NCBI RefSeq assembly: GCF_014656455.1
Contig: NZ_BNCL01000006.1
Coordinates: forward strand, 1 to 56,699
Source: Paracoccus aerius
GTDB taxonomy: Bacteria > Pseudomonadota > Alphaproteobacteria > Rhodobacterales > Rhodobacteraceae
Reading direction: 5' to 3'
Length of the DNA: 56,699 nucleotides
Part shown: in pieces, positions 16,513 to 26,240 of the stretch
How positions within the stretch are numbered: the first letter of the stretch is position 1
Layout: each line of letters begins with the position of its first letter
The notes under the pieces: model-generated
The model's database searches: none
What the model saw: the letters and a program-made list of their open reading frames with translations, nothing else
Told to the model about the DNA's origin: nothing
Position numbers and translations under genes: made by a program

Positions 16513-17712
16513 CTAGTTCCCTGTTGAGGCACCGGCTGCAGCGCCCGGTGTCAGGACCACCTTGGTCCATTCGTTCTGCTTGCCGTGGAAGTTCCGGTAT
16601 CCGGTCGGCGCATCCTCGAGCGAGAGGCGGTGAGAGATGAGGAAGGTCGTGTCGATCTCGCCTTCAAGGATGCGGTGCAGCAGTTGGCGGGTATATCTCT
16701 GCACATGGGTCTGGCCCGTCCGCACCTGCAGCCCCTTCTGCATCAAGGCGCCCAGCGGAAACTTGTCGGCCATGCCGCCATAGACGCCGGGGATCGATAC
16801 CCGCCCACCCTTGCGCACCGCCGTCAGCGCCATGCGCAGGGCGTGGGCGTTGTCGGCGCCGATGCCGACCTTCTGCTTGACCGCGTCCATCATCCGGTCT
16901 GGGCTGAAGCCGTGGCTTTCCATCCCGACCGCGTCGATGACTGCATCAGGACCGATCCCGCCCGTCATCTCCATCAAGGCTTCCAGCACATGGGTCTGGG
17001 TATAGTCGATGATCTTGGCACCCAGCTTGCGGGCCAGTTCCAGCCTGCGGGGATAATGGTCGATGGCGATCACCTGATGCGCGCCCATCAGCAGCGCCGA
17101 CTGGATGGCGAACAAGCCGACCGGACCGCATCCCCAGACAGCTACCGTGTCGCCATCGCTGATATCGGCATTCTCGGCTGCCATCCAGCCGGTCGGCAGG
17201 ATGTCGGACAGGAACAGCACCTGTTCATCGGAAACCCCGTCGGGAATGACGATGGGTCCCACGTCGGAAAACGGCACCCGCACATATTCCGCCTGCCCGC
17301 CCGGATAACCGCCCGTCAGGTGGGAATAGCCAAACAGCCCGCTCATCGCATGGCCATAGAGCAGTTCGGACGCTTCCTGCTTTTCAACCGGATTCGAGTT
17401 GTCGCAGGCAGAGAACTGTTGCTGCTGGCAAAAGAAGCAGGCCCCGCAGGAAATGGTAAAAGGCACCACCACGCGGTCGCCCTTCTTCAGCGTCGACTTT
17501 GAACCGGTTTCCACCACGCGGCCCATGAATTCATGGCCCAGGATGTCGCCCGGTTGCAGGCCGGGGATCACCCCGTCGTAAAGATGCAGGTCGGACCCGC
17601 AGATCGCAGTCGCCGTCACCTCGATGATCGCATCGCGGGGGTTCACGATCTGCGGGTCGGGGACGGTATCGACGCGGACGTCGTGCTTGCCGTGCCAGGT
17701 CAATGCGCGCAT
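16513..17712 (-). CDS. Zinc-dependent alcohol dehydrogenase (formaldehyde dehydrogenase-like MDR)
   Basis: 399-residue medium-chain dehydrogenase. The catalytic zinc ligands lie in TAICGSDLHLYDG and GHEFMGRVVETG. The structural zinc loop is CGACFFC with a fourth Cys eight residues on. The NAD site is WGCGPVGLFAIQSALLMGA. It resembles glutathione-independent formaldehyde dehydrogenase-type enzymes; true substrate unknown. The open frame extends to 18387, but its N-terminal part overlaps the SRPBCC gene. The start at 17712 forms TGATG with that gene's stop, giving translational coupling. Confidence 0.9.
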   Translation of the reverse strand: MRALTWHGKHDVRVDTVPDPQIVNPRDAIIEVTATAICGSDLHLYDGVIPGLQPGDILGHEFMGRVVETGSKSTLKKGDRVVVPFTISCGACFFCQQQQFSACDNSNPVEKQEASELLYGHAMSGLFGYSHLTGGYPGGQAEYVRVPFSDVGPIVIPDGVSDEQVLFLSDILPTGWMAAENADISDGDTVAVWGCGPVGLFAIQSALLMGAHQVIAIDHYPRRLELARKLGAKIIDYTQTHVLEALMEMTGGIGPDAVIDAVGMESHGFSPDRMMDAVKQKVGIGADNAHALRMALTAVRKGGRVSIPGVYGGMADKFPLGALMQKGLQVRTGQTHVQRYTRQLLHRILEGEIDTTFLISHRLSLEDAPTGYRNFHGKQNEWTKVVLTPGAAAGASTGN

Positions 17713-18332
17713 CAGTCTGCCTTTCGGTTGGCCGAGGTGGCGATCTCGCCGGTCTCCAGAAGCATCTTCAGCCGCTTCAGGTCCTGCTTGCCACGGATCG
17801 CGGGATCGGTGCCGCGCAGCATGGCCGCCCAATGGCCGACGATGCCCATGCCGGGGCGCCAGGCGATGTGGGCCTCGACCTCGGTGCCGCGATCGCCGGG
17901 GGCATCGCGTAACTGGACCTTGGCCTCGATCTCGATATTGGCCCCCTCGACCGAGCGCCAGGCAAGGGCTTCGCCGGGGCGATCCTCGACAAGGCGGGTC
18001 TGGACGGGGAAGGGGCCGTCGGGCGACTGGACGACCCAGGTGATCCGATCCCCATCCACCTCGACCGACGACAGCCCCTCCATGAAGTCGGGCAGGCGAA
18101 CCGGATCCCGCCACATGCGATAGATCTGGTCGCGCGGGGCGCGGATGGTGACGGTGCGGCCCACGACCTGGAAACCGCCGAAGTGGCTGCGCCGGGCCGT
18201 GCGGCCGGGCGCGCTGTCGGGGGGCCGGCGGGCAGGGGGGGCCATCATGGCCTTGCCGACTGCCAGTCCCGCGCCGATGGACAGGGCAAGGACGGTGGCT
18301 GCCAGGGGCAGGCCTTGAGAACGGCGGGGCAT
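17712..18332 (-). CDS. SRPBCC-family (polyketide cyclase/COQ10-like) membrane-anchored protein
   Basis: 206 residues. The N-terminal anchor GLPLAATVLALSIGAGLAVG is followed by an SRPBCC fold: GRTVTIRAPRDQIYRMWRDPVRLPDFMEGL, then VEDRPGEALAWRSVEG and GTEVEAHIAWRPGMG. The fold binds hydrophobic ligands; the ligand here is unknown. AAGGAGGT lies ideally before ATG 18332. It sits 58 bp after Mn catalase and is coupled to the alcohol dehydrogenase start. Confidence 0.86.
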   Translation of the reverse strand: MPRRSQGLPLAATVLALSIGAGLAVGKAMMAPPARRPPDSAPGRTARRSHFGGFQVVGRTVTIRAPRDQIYRMWRDPVRLPDFMEGLSSVEVDGDRITWVVQSPDGPFPVQTRLVEDRPGEALAWRSVEGANIEIEAKVQLRDAPGDRGTEVEAHIAWRPGMGIVGHWAAMLRGTDPAIRGKQDLKRLKMLLETGEIATSANRKAD

Positions 18333-18390
18333 CCGGACCTCCTTTGTCAAGCGGGGCGGGGCCGTCCGCAAAGGCGGCCGCCGGCAAGGG

Positions 18391-19326
18391 TCAGCGCGAC
18401 TTTTTGTAAAGCTTGGTCGCGATCTCGAACATTTCCTCGGGAGCGTAGTCGGGCGTGAAGGCCGAGGGCACGCCGGTCAGATCGTGGATCTTGCCGCCTT
18501 CGGGCAGCCCGTCGACGACCTCCAGCTCGCCCGGGGGATCGTCGGGCAGGGCGGTCTCGCCGCCGCCGCCCCAGATGCCGCGCATTTCCTCGTAATCGTT
18601 GGGGCTGAAGGTATAAAGCCGGCGATGCGACCCCTCGGCCAAGTATTTCTGGCATTCGGGGATATTGCCCAGCGGGATGTTCGGCGTGGGCAGGAACTTG
18701 TCCAGGTCCACGCCGGTCAATTTCTTCAGCGCCAGGGCATAGGCATGGGCATGGACCGAACCGCGCACCAGCAGGTAGCCGCAAACCTCGCGCCCGGTGA
18801 TGTTGGCATCCGTCAGCGATTCATAGACCCGCAGCTTGTGCAGCCGCGCGCCGCATTCCAGGTGGAAGTTGTGCAGCAGGTCCACGATCACGTTGCCGGT
18901 CGTGGTGACCATGTCGGCGTTCCAGGACATCGAGTTCGAGTTGACCGGCACCGCGCCGCCCGCATGGCTGTAGAAAGAGGCCGCGGACCGGATGTCCTTC
19001 ATCTCCTCGAACGGGGCCTTCGAGATGTCGCCTCCGTCACCCTCGTCGCCGCCGGGTTTATCGGGACCATTGGCCAGCATGGCCACGCCGTTGCTGACAA
19101 GTTCGACATGGCCCAGTTCCTCGGCCGTGATCGCCGCAACCAGGCTGTAGAAGGGGCGCAGCTTGCTTTTGCTGCGGAAGTTGAAGCTTTGGAACATATA
19201 GTTCCCCAGCGTCGACATCTCGCCGTATTTGCCACCCAGCAATTCCTGAAGGGCAGCCGCGGCATTCGGATCTTGTCTTTTCGGTGCAGGAAGTTCGACT
19301 TGCAGCTTGTCGACACGCAGGAACAT
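18391..19326 (-). CDS. Manganese catalase
   Basis: 311-residue non-haem catalase that dismutates H2O2 at a di-manganese centre. Ligand-bearing helices are visible: LGGKYGEMSTLGNYMFQSFNF (Glu), AEELGHVELVSNGVAML (Glu and His), and NFHLECGARLHKLRVYESL with VHAHAYALALKKL (Glu and His). The C-terminal region SPNDYEEMRGIWGGG is conserved in the family. It heads an operon with the SRPBCC, alcohol dehydrogenase and small membrane genes. A GGAAC-N16-TGTT promoter lies 31 nt upstream. Confidence 0.95.
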   Translation of the reverse strand: MFLRVDKLQVELPAPKRQDPNAAAALQELLGGKYGEMSTLGNYMFQSFNFRSKSKLRPFYSLVAAITAEELGHVELVSNGVAMLANGPDKPGGDEGDGGDISKAPFEEMKDIRSAASFYSHAGGAVPVNSNSMSWNADMVTTTGNVIVDLLHNFHLECGARLHKLRVYESLTDANITGREVCGYLLVRGSVHAHAYALALKKLTGVDLDKFLPTPNIPLGNIPECQKYLAEGSHRRLYTFSPNDYEEMRGIWGGGGETALPDDPPGELEVVDGLPEGGKIHDLTGVPSAFTPDYAPEEMFEIATKLYKKSR

Positions 19327-19357
19327 GACCGTTCTCCGAGATCAGGACTGCAAGGGG

Positions 19358-19382
19358 AACACCCCTTCAGCCGGTTCGTTCC
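19358..19382 (-). promoter_or_regulatory. EcfG-like promoter of the Mn catalase operon
   Basis: GGAAC (19382-19378), 16-nt spacer, TGTT (19361-19358) on the minus strand, ending 31 nt before the catalase ATG. Confidence 0.6.
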
Positions 19383-19684
19383 CGTGGCGGTCGTTAAAGG
19401 GTGGACCCGCCAGTCCAGATGCGACCATGATTGGCAAGAGACTTTCCCTCTTCATTAGCCTGGTCCCCGGCAAGTTGCCCTTGAACACCTGGCAGGCATC
19501 CGCAAGCCCAGGCACTTGCGGGGCATGGCACTCAGGTCTGTGCACAACTGGCGGAGCTCCTCCTGAGAATAGCGTGTCCCCTGACGAGCGTCGCTGTTAG
19601 GACGAGCTGAAGGGACTTCACCTTTGGCCAAGGGCGGCGCCGGGGACACTGACCGCTGGTGTTTCTGCCGCAGGCCTGCCGAGC
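19383..19684. other. 302-bp intergenic stretch, no gene recognised
   Basis: It lies between the catalase promoter and the DUF4336 stop codon, both minus-strand units, so it should hold the DUF4336 terminator. A minus-strand open frame (19455-19649) has no convincing ribosome-binding site or recognisable domain. Nothing else is assigned. Confidence 0.4.
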
Positions 19685-20425
19685 CTACGGGCCGCTGAGC
19701 CAGCGGAGCGAGCGTTCAAGCGAGGCGGTCGCATTCTGGTCGAACCAGCGGCCGTGGGCGAAGATCACCCGGTCCGGGCGGGTGGCGATAAGCCGTCGCC
19801 CTTCCTCCCGCGCCTGCTGCCCGGCCAGTTTGACGATGGCACGCAGATAGGCCGGGGCACGGCCATCGGGGGCCAGGATCCCCGCGGCGGCCGCGAAAGG
19901 GCGCACGGGGATCGGCAGCTTGTGCCGTTCCAGGTTCAGCACCAGATCCACCAGGATCAGCGTCCGGCTGGGGCGGTGATGAAGCGCCACCTCGCAGAAG
20001 CCTGCCGCCCCGTGGACGGCGATCTGTTCCAGTTCCGGCGGCCAGCCGGGGGCCGCGTCATCGCCCAGGTCGTGATCCAGGCGCAGGCCTGCCTTCCTGA
20101 CCTGCGCGCGCTTGCGCAGCCCCGGCGCGGCCCAGGTGACGGCCTCGGGCAACTGCTTCTGCCAATCCTTCAGGAAGGTCCAGTGCGCGATATTGGGCGC
20201 CACGAGATGACGGATCGGGCCGATGTCCTCGATCTGACGACGCAGGCCGGCGGTGAAGCGGGATGGCGAGTGGATCAGCATCTCGCCCCCCGGCAACCGG
20301 ATGGCCGTTGTCCGGACCGGGATGGGGATCAGGCCCATGGCCTTCATCGGGCCGCTGTCGATGATCCAAAGGTCGTCTGCGACGGGCTTCAGGACATCGA
20401 GGGGCGGATAGGTCACATCTGCCAT
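19685..20425 (-). CDS. DUF4336 domain protein
   Basis: 246 residues beginning MADVTYPPLDVLKPVADDLWIIDSG, with PNIAHWTFLKDWQKQLPEAVTWAAPGL and LILVDLVLNLERH. This resembles DUF4336, a family related to metallo-beta-lactamase-like hydrolases but with degenerate metal sites. Function unknown. It starts immediately after the SDR stop codon (adjacent bases 20425/20426), so it is co-transcribed with that broken gene and its stress promoter. Confidence 0.8.
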   Translation of the reverse strand: MADVTYPPLDVLKPVADDLWIIDSGPMKAMGLIPIPVRTTAIRLPGGEMLIHSPSRFTAGLRRQIEDIGPIRHLVAPNIAHWTFLKDWQKQLPEAVTWAAPGLRKRAQVRKAGLRLDHDLGDDAAPGWPPELEQIAVHGAAGFCEVALHHRPSRTLILVDLVLNLERHKLPIPVRPFAAAAGILAPDGRAPAYLRAIVKLAGQQAREEGRRLIATRPDRVIFAHGRWFDQNATASLERSLRWLSGP

Positions 20426-21403
20426 CTATCGACGCCCCCGCAAGGCCACGGCCACCACCGCAAGCGCCCCCAGGCCAAGCGCCACGCCCGTGGCCATACG
20501 GCGCTGAGCGGGCGAACGAAGCCCGCCGTCTATCCCGCCAGAGCGGGGGGCAGGCCGGAACAGGTTTCCGCCACTGGTGGCGGTCTGCGGCGCCCTGCGG
20601 AAATAGGACTGCAGAAACAGCGCCATCCCCCGCGTCGTCAGTTCCGGCGAGATGGCATGGCCAAGCCTCACCAGGACAGTCGGCGCCCCGATCATCGTGG
20701 TGGGTTTCGGTCGCAGGGCAAGGCGCAGGATGGCATCGGCCACGCGTCGGGCATCCAGCACCGGGGGCGGTGCGGAAAGCCGCCGGCCTGTATAATTCGC
20801 GCCGTGGGAGATGCCGGGCGTGTCCACGAAGGACGGGTAGATGTCGCAGACATGGATGTTCCTGTGAGGGACAAGCTCGCCCCGAAGCGCCTCGGCGAAG
20901 CCGCGCAGGCCGAACTTGCTGGCGCTATAGGCCGCGGCGAAGGGTGCTGCCGCAAAGCCGCCCAGGGAAATCATGTTGACGAACACCCCGTGTCCCTGCC
21001 GCAGGAAGATCGGCAGCACGGCATGGGCGTCGTTCATGTGGCCGATCAGATTGGTGCGGATGACCTGCTCATGCGCCTCGAGCGGCACTTCGTGGAAGGC
21101 ACCCACTGCCCCGGTCCCGACATTGCTGACCCAGACATGGATCGCACCGCCGAACCCCACCGCCTGGCGGGCGACATCCGCCATGGCAGAGGCATCGGTG
21201 ACATCGCCCGCGACGGCCATGGTCCTTGCCCCCAGGTCCCGTCAGTCCTGCGCCACCGCCTCGATCGCGTCGCGGTCTCGGGCCACCAGGACGAGGGACG
21301 CGCCTTGCCGGGCAAAGGCTTCGGCCGTGGCCTGCCCGATGCCGCTGGATGCTCCGGTGATGACGACCGTCAACCTGCCCAGGCTGTTCAAAGGCTTGCC
21401 CAT
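20426..21403 (-). pseudogene. SDR-family oxidoreductase interrupted by an in-frame TGA
   Basis: From ATG 21403 the frame reads MGKPLNSLGRLTVVITGASSGIGQATAEAF to EAVAQD, then TGA (21244-21242), then continues in the same frame as RDLGARTMAVAGDVTD and a full SDR body with YSASKFGLRGF and a C-terminal membrane-like segment. The cofactor motif TGASSGIG and the catalytic YxxxK are thus split by one stop codon. A restart at ATG 21220 would lack the nucleotide-binding motif. Family members usually have a residue such as Cys or Arg at this spot, so a single-base nonsense change (or a sequencing error) is likely. Confidence 0.8.
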
Positions 21404-21429
21404 CCGAAATCCCTTCGCCGCAATCTTAG

Positions 21430-21454
21430 AACAGCAGGCTCGGCATGATGTTCC
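21430..21454 (-). promoter_or_regulatory. EcfG-like promoter of the SDR-DUF4336 unit
   Basis: GGAAC (21454-21450), 16-nt spacer, TGTT (21433-21430) on the minus strand, 26 nt before the original SDR start codon at 21403. Confidence 0.58.
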
Positions 21455-21543
21455 CGAGAAACGCGATGATCAGTGAAGGCGAAGGACGCTCCAGCATGAG
21501 GCACAGTTGGGATTCGGGCGATCCACCTCGCTGCCTGGTCCGT

Positions 21544-22557
21544 TCAGCTTTGCCGAAGGCCGGACCTCGCCTGCTCGTCCATCTGCTTTCGATAGGCGCC
21601 GGGCGGCATCCCGTTCAGGCGGCGAAAGGCGCGGGCGAAGGCGCCTGCATCGGCATAGCCAAGGGCTGCCGCGATTTCCTTTGTGGACAGATGCCCGGCT
21701 TCCAGCAGTTCCCGGGCGCGGGCGGTCCGGACGGCGCGGCAGTATTCCATCGGCGTCCTGCCGGTGGCGCGCGTGAAGCGGCGGATGAAGGTGCGCCGCT
21801 CGAGCCGCGCCATGGCAGCAAGCAGATCGAGCGATACATCCCGCCCGTCGCGGAGATGAACAAGCTCCTGCGCGCGGCGGATGGCAAGATCGGTATGGGC
21901 CAGGGGCGGGGCGAAGCCCGGCAGATGGGCGGCCTTTTCCGGGGGCGGGTCCGACAGGATGAACTGCGCCGTCCGCGTTCGCGCCGCCTCGCCCAGCAAT
22001 TCCGCCACCATGTTCAGCCCCACATCGATCCAGGCCAGGAACCCGCCCGCCGTCAGGATGCCCGGATACTCGATGATGCGCTGATCGGCGTCGGCCACGA
22101 TGTCGGGAAACTGCTCCATCAGGGTTTGCGCGCAGATCCGGTGCGTCGACACGATGCGGCCGTCCAGCAGCCCGGTCCGCGCAACCAGGAAGATGCCCGA
22201 GCAGATCGAGACCAGCGTCACGCCCCGTTCATGCTGCGCCATCAACCACCGGGCGATCCCCCGGCAGGTTTCGGCATCCGGCAGATTGGTCAGGGTTGGC
22301 GGCAGGATCAGCGCGGCGGGCCGGGCCGCGGCGTGGGGATGGCTGCTGAAGACGCACTGCATCGCGTCCGCGCCGCGCCCTTCGCAGCTCCAGTGGGTGA
22401 CATGAAGCGGGGGGCCTTTGCGTTGTCCTGCGCCTGCATCAAAGGTTCCGGCGATGCGGAACAGATCGGTCAGGCCGTGAACCGCAGCCTGCTGGACACC
22501 GGGATAGATGACAATCCCGATCTCGGCAGGCCTTCCGTCATGCGCACGCATTGTCAC
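21544..22557 (-). CDS. GlxA-family transcriptional regulator (DJ-1/PfpI domain plus AraC HTH)
   Basis: 337 residues. The N-terminal class I amidotransferase-like domain ([25 protein letters not shown]) has the nucleophile-elbow-like [19 protein letters not shown]. The C-terminal double HTH is AraC-type: [35 protein letters not shown] and [35 protein letters not shown]. Such proteins regulate quaternary amine or other catabolic genes. The nearest divergent target is the truncated hydrolase at 22791. Confidence 0.9.
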   Translation of the reverse strand: MTMRAHDGRPAEIGIVIYPGVQQAAVHGLTDLFRIAGTFDAGAGQRKGPPLHVTHWSCEGRGADAMQCVFSSHPHAAARPAALILPPTLTNLPDAETCRGIARWLMAQHERGVTLVSICSGIFLVARTGLLDGRIVSTHRICAQTLMEQFPDIVADADQRIIEYPGILTAGGFLAWIDVGLNMVAELLGEAARTRTAQFILSDPPPEKAAHLPGFAPPLAHTDLAIRRAQELVHLRDGRDVSLDLLAAMARLERRTFIRRFTRATGRTPMEYCRAVRTARARELLEAGHLSTKEIAAALGYADAGAFARAFRRLNGMPPGAYRKQMDEQARSGLRQS

Positions 22558-22790
22558 TTTCAGCCCATGTTATGACACGTCCGATCCTATCAGAAGCGCC
22601 TGCCTGCAGCCATCATTGCGGCGGATGCGGCCTTGTCCGGCCCCTGTCCGGCTCTGTTCTGCCAATCCTGCGGGCAGCAGGGGATCCGGAGGAGACGGCG
22701 CCGCCATGCCGGAACCGGCGTCCCGGCAAGGGGGCATGGTCGCGGCCCATCCAGAACCACAAGGCCGATCAAGCAAACGGAGCATTGTTC

Positions 22791-23216
22791 ATGAGTGTCT
22801 TCACGACCGCAGACGGAACCCGGATCTTCTACAAGGACTGGGGACAGGGGCAGCCGATCGTCTTTTCCCATGGCTGGCCGCTGACCGCCGATGCCTGGGA
22901 CGGGCAGATGGATTTCTTCGGCAGGCAGGGCTTCCGGGTTATTGCCCATGACCGCCGCAGCCATGGCCGTTCCGACCAGACCTGGGACGGCAACGACATG
23001 GACAGCTATGCCGATGACCTGGCCGCGTTGATCGACATGCTGGACCTGCGCGATGCCGTGCTTGTCGGGCATTCGACCGGCGGCGGCGAAGTCGCACGCT
23101 ATGTCGGGCGCCATGGCACCGCGCGGGTCGCCAAGGTCGTGCTGGTGGGAGCCGTGCCGCCCCTGATGCTCAAGACCAAGGAAAATCCCGGGTGTTCGTC
23201 GTTTCGGGACGGTTGA
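22791..23216 (+). pseudogene. Truncated alpha/beta hydrolase (non-haem chloroperoxidase/arylesterase-like)
   Basis: The frame gives 141 residues: [20 protein letters not shown], then [35 protein letters not shown] and the nucleophile elbow [10 protein letters not shown]. Relatives are about 275 aa. Homology stops after [11 protein letters not shown] (near base 23188) and is followed by an unrelated short tail, so the Asp and His of the catalytic triad are missing. The junction sequence 23189-23383 is unrecognised, possibly the remnant of an insertion or deletion. Inactive as a hydrolase by inference. Confidence 0.8.
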
Positions 23217-23383
23217 GCGTGGGCCTGGCAATACCGTCTTTGATAGTTCTCCAGGATGCTGTCCTGTTCGCTCAATCGGTTCATCCTATTCCTTGACCGA
23301 CGATAACCCCGGCGCAGGGGCATGTGCGCGGGGAATGGTCGGCAAGAGTCGCAACCATTCGCCTTCTCCGCGGCGCGATGGCA

Positions 23384-24379
23384 TTACTTCGCCCCGAGGG
23401 AGTTCGGCGCGGCGAAATGGCAGGCGGCCGACTGTCCAGGAGCCACCCTGTCAAGGCCAGGCCGCACGGTTCGGCATATGTCCTGCGCCAGGGGACAGCG
23501 GGTGTGAAAGCTGCAGCCGGTTGGGATCGAGGTCGGGCTTGGAACGTCGCCCTGCAGGACGATCCGGCGATACGGCTTGTTCAACGTCGCTTCCGGCGCG
23601 GCGGAAAGCAGGGCTTGGGTGTAGGGATGCTGTGGCGCCTCGTAGATCTGGCGCTTCGGCCCGATCTCCATCACCTGCCCCAGATACATGACGGCGACCC
23701 GGTCGGCGATGTGGCGCACCACGGCAAGATCGTGGGCGATGAACAGGAACGAGAACTGCTTTTCCTGCTGCAGATCCTGCATCAGGTTGATGATCTGCGC
23801 CTGGATCGACACGTCCAGGGCCGAGACCGGCTCATCGGCGACGATGAAGCTGGGATCGACCGACAGCGCCCGCGCAATGCCGATGCGTTGCCGCTGACCG
23901 CCCGAGAACTGGCGCGGGTTGCGGTCCATGACAGCGGGGGGCAGCCCGACCTGGGTCAGCAGCTCGGCCACCCGTTCGCGCATCTGCCGGCGGCCCTTCA
24001 CCAGGCCAAAAACCTGGAGCGGCTCGGCGATCAGCTGGGCGATCGTGCGGCGCGGGCTGAGCGATCCATAGGGGTCCTGGAACACCATCTGCACCTTCAT
24101 GCGCATCCGGCGCATCTCGGCGGCGGACAGCGTGGTGATGTCGGTGCCCTCGATCAGCACCCGGCCCGATGTGGGCTCGATCAGGCGCAGCAGCAGCCGG
24201 CCAAGCGTTGACTTGCCGCAGCCGCTTTCCCCGACGATGGCCAGCGTCTCGCCCCGCGTCATCTCGAAGGTGACACCGTCCACGGCCCGGACATCGGGCT
24301 TGGCCGTGCGCCACAAACCGCCGCCGCCGCCCGGAAAGGTCTTGCCGAGGTTTTCGGCCCTGATGATCGGCTGGTTCAT
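23384..24379 (-). CDS. Oligopeptide/dipeptide-type ABC transporter ATP-binding protein (DppF-like)
   Basis: 331 residues. Walker [11 protein letters not shown]-loop [15 protein letters not shown], signature [16 protein letters not shown], Walker [13 protein letters not shown]. The C-terminal oligopeptide-ABC extension has [16 protein letters not shown] with spaced Cys residues. It overlaps the DppD gene by 4 nt. The longer frame to 24511 runs inside DppD, and ATG 24379 gives the normal start. It is last in the operon and energises import by the DppBC channel. Confidence 0.93.
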   Translation of the reverse strand: MNQPIIRAENLGKTFPGGGGGLWRTAKPDVRAVDGVTFEMTRGETLAIVGESGCGKSTLGRLLLRLIEPTSGRVLIEGTDITTLSAAEMRRMRMKVQMVFQDPYGSLSPRRTIAQLIAEPLQVFGLVKGRRQMRERVAELLTQVGLPPAVMDRNPRQFSGGQRQRIGIARALSVDPSFIVADEPVSALDVSIQAQIINLMQDLQQEKQFSFLFIAHDLAVVRHIADRVAVMYLGQVMEIGPKRQIYEAPQHPYTQALLSAAPEATLNKPYRRIVLQGDVPSPTSIPTGCSFHTRCPLAQDICRTVRPGLDRVAPGQSAACHFAAPNSLGAK

Positions 24380-25368
24380 GCGGATCGCACCTCTGGCATG
24401 CTCTGCGTCGCCCAGCACGCGGCCACATGGCGGGCTCCATGGGTGGACATGGCCGGCATCGCGCGGGCGCAGATGTCCTGGCGCAGGTCGCAGCGGGCGT
24501 AGAAAGGGCACCCCTGGCGGATGCTTCCTGCCTGCGGCACCGATCCGGGAATCTGGTAAAGGCGCGGATGCTCGTCCGTCAGCGAGGGGACGGCCCGTAG
24601 AAGGCCTCGTGTGTAGGGATGCTGCGGATTTTCGAACAGCGAACGGATGTCGGCATCCTCGACCACGTGTCCTGCATACATGACCAGCACGCGTTCGCAG
24701 ACCTCGGCAATGACGCCCAGGTCATGCGAGATCAGCAGGATTGCCGTGTTCAGCTTGCGCCGCACGTCCTTCATCAGGTCCAGCACCTGCGCCTGGATGG
24801 TAACGTCCAGTGCCGTCGTCGGCTCGTCTGCGATCAGCAGTTTGGGATTGCAGGCGACGGCGATGGCGATCATCACCCGTTGGCGCATTCCGCCCGAAAA
24901 CTGGTGGGGATAGGCCTTGAGCCGGCTTTCGGGATCGGGAATGCCGACAAGGCGCAGCAGTTCGATCACCCGCGCCCGCCGCTCGGCGCGCCCAAGGCGC
25001 TGATGCAGCATGATTGCCTCGCCGATCTGCGCCTCGACCGTCATGACCGGGTTGAGCGAGCTCATCGGTTCCTGGAAGATCATTGCGATGTCGCGGCCGC
25101 GCATGTGGCGCAACTGCGACTTCGGCATGGCCAGCAGGTCGCGGCCCTCGAACTCGATCCGGCCGCTGGCGATGCGGCTTGGCGGCTCGGGGACAAGGCG
25201 CAGGATCGACAGCGAGGTGATTGACTTGCCCGAACCGGATTCGCCGACGATCCCCACGGCCTCTCCCGCATCGACGCGCAGGTTCACGCTGTTGATGACG
25301 CGGATCGGGGCACTTTTGGGGCCGAACTCGACGCAGAGGCTCTCGACGTTCAGAAGCGGTGCGCTCAT
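24376..25368 (-). CDS. Oligopeptide/dipeptide-type ABC transporter ATP-binding protein (DppD-like)
   Basis: 330 residues starting [17 protein letters not shown]. Walker [10 protein letters not shown]-loop [15 protein letters not shown], signature [16 protein letters not shown], Walker [13 protein letters not shown], and the terminal Cys-containing region [16 protein letters not shown]. Its ATG overlaps the DppC stop by one base (TAATG). It pairs with DppF as the heterodimeric ATPase. The long open frame to 26031 is a reading-through shadow over dppC. Confidence 0.93.
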   Translation of the reverse strand: MSAPLLNVESLCVEFGPKSAPIRVINSVNLRVDAGEAVGIVGESGSGKSITSLSILRLVPEPPSRIASGRIEFEGRDLLAMPKSQLRHMRGRDIAMIFQEPMSSLNPVMTVEAQIGEAIMLHQRLGRAERRARVIELLRLVGIPDPESRLKAYPHQFSGGMRQRVMIAIAVACNPKLLIADEPTTALDVTIQAQVLDLMKDVRRKLNTAILLISHDLGVIAEVCERVLVMYAGHVVEDADIRSLFENPQHPYTRGLLRAVPSLTDEHPRLYQIPGSVPQAGSIRQGCPFYARCDLRQDICARAMPAMSTHGARHVAACWATQSMPEVRSA

Positions 25369-26240
25369 TAGTTGATCTCCGGATCGAGTTCGTCGCGCAC
25401 CTGGTCGCCGATGATGCTGATCGCCAGCACGACGATGGTGATCGCAAGGCCGCCCGCAAGGATCGGCCAGGACGTCGCGAAGATGTTGGCCAGCCCCTCG
25501 CGAATGATGTTGCCCCAGCTTGGGGCAGGGGGCTGCGTGCCGATGCCCAGGAAGCTGAGCGTCGCCTCGAGCCGGATCGAGGAGGCGGCCCACAGCGTCA
25601 TCAGCACCACGATGGGGGCCAGGATGTTCGGCACGACATGGCGCATGATGATGACGGGCGTGCGGACACCGGCGGCGATGGCAGCTTCGATATAGGGTTC
25701 TTGCCGGACCGAAAGGGTCGTCGCACGGGCGACGCGTGCGAAGCCGGGCGTGAAGGCGACGGTCAGGACGGCGACGACGTTCCAGAAGCCGCCGCCAAGT
25801 GCTGCGGCGACAAGGATTGCCAGCAGAAGTTCCGGAAAGGCAAGCAGCATGTCCACAAGCCTCGTGACGATCCGGTCCAGGATGCCGCCAAAATAGCCTG
25901 ACAGCACGCCCAAGGTGCCACCGATCAGCGCGGCCAGAACCGGGGACAGGAAGCCGAAGATCAGGGAGTTGCGCGAACCCCAGATCATCCGTGACAGCAC
26001 GTCCCGCCCGAACTGGTCTGTGCCCAGCCAATGATCCCAGGACGGCGGCTTGTTGATCGCGATGAAGCTTTGCGCCATCGGGTCATGGGGGGCAATCCAG
26101 GGGGCGAAGGCCGCCACGAAGATGAAGATGACCACGGTGATGGTGGCGATGATCGTTGCCGTGCGGCCGAAGAAGACGCGGCGCAGGCGCTGCGACAGGC
26201 CGGGCTCGGCGGGGGCGAAATCCTGTTCGATGGTGGCCAT
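25368..26240 (-). CDS. ABC transporter permease (DppC-like)
   Basis: 290 residues beginning MATIEQDFAPAEPGLSQRLR, with a first helix TATIIATITVVIFIFVAAFAPW. The motif HWLGTDQFGRDVLSRMIWG is diagnostic for DppC/OppC permeases, and the EAA loop is EAAIAAGVRTPVIIMRHVVPNI. About six membrane helices. Start and stop overlap both neighbours (TGATG with DppB, TAATG with DppD). Confidence 0.93.
   Translation of the reverse strand: MATIEQDFAPAEPGLSQRLRRVFFGRTATIIATITVVIFIFVAAFAPWIAPHDPMAQSFIAINKPPSWDHWLGTDQFGRDVLSRMIWGSRNSLIFGFLSPVLAALIGGTLGVLSGYFGGILDRIVTRLVDMLLAFPELLLAILVAAALGGGFWNVVAVLTVAFTPGFARVARATTLSVRQEPYIEAAIAAGVRTPVIIMRHVVPNILAPIVVLMTLWAASSIRLEATLSFLGIGTQPPAPSWGNIIREGLANIFATSWPILAGGLAITIVVLAISIIGDQVRDELDPEIN

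Noticed and set aside
21242..21244. In-frame TGA in the SDR gene as a selenocysteine codon
   Set aside because: SDR enzymes do not use selenocysteine at this surface position, and no SECIS-like hairpin was seen directly after it.
23099..23323. Minus-strand 74-codon frame beyond the dpp operon as a transposase N-terminus
   Set aside because: The segment MNRLSEQDSILENYQRRYCQ is suggestive, but I cannot match it to a named family, and the rest of the frame is antisense to the hydrolase fragment.
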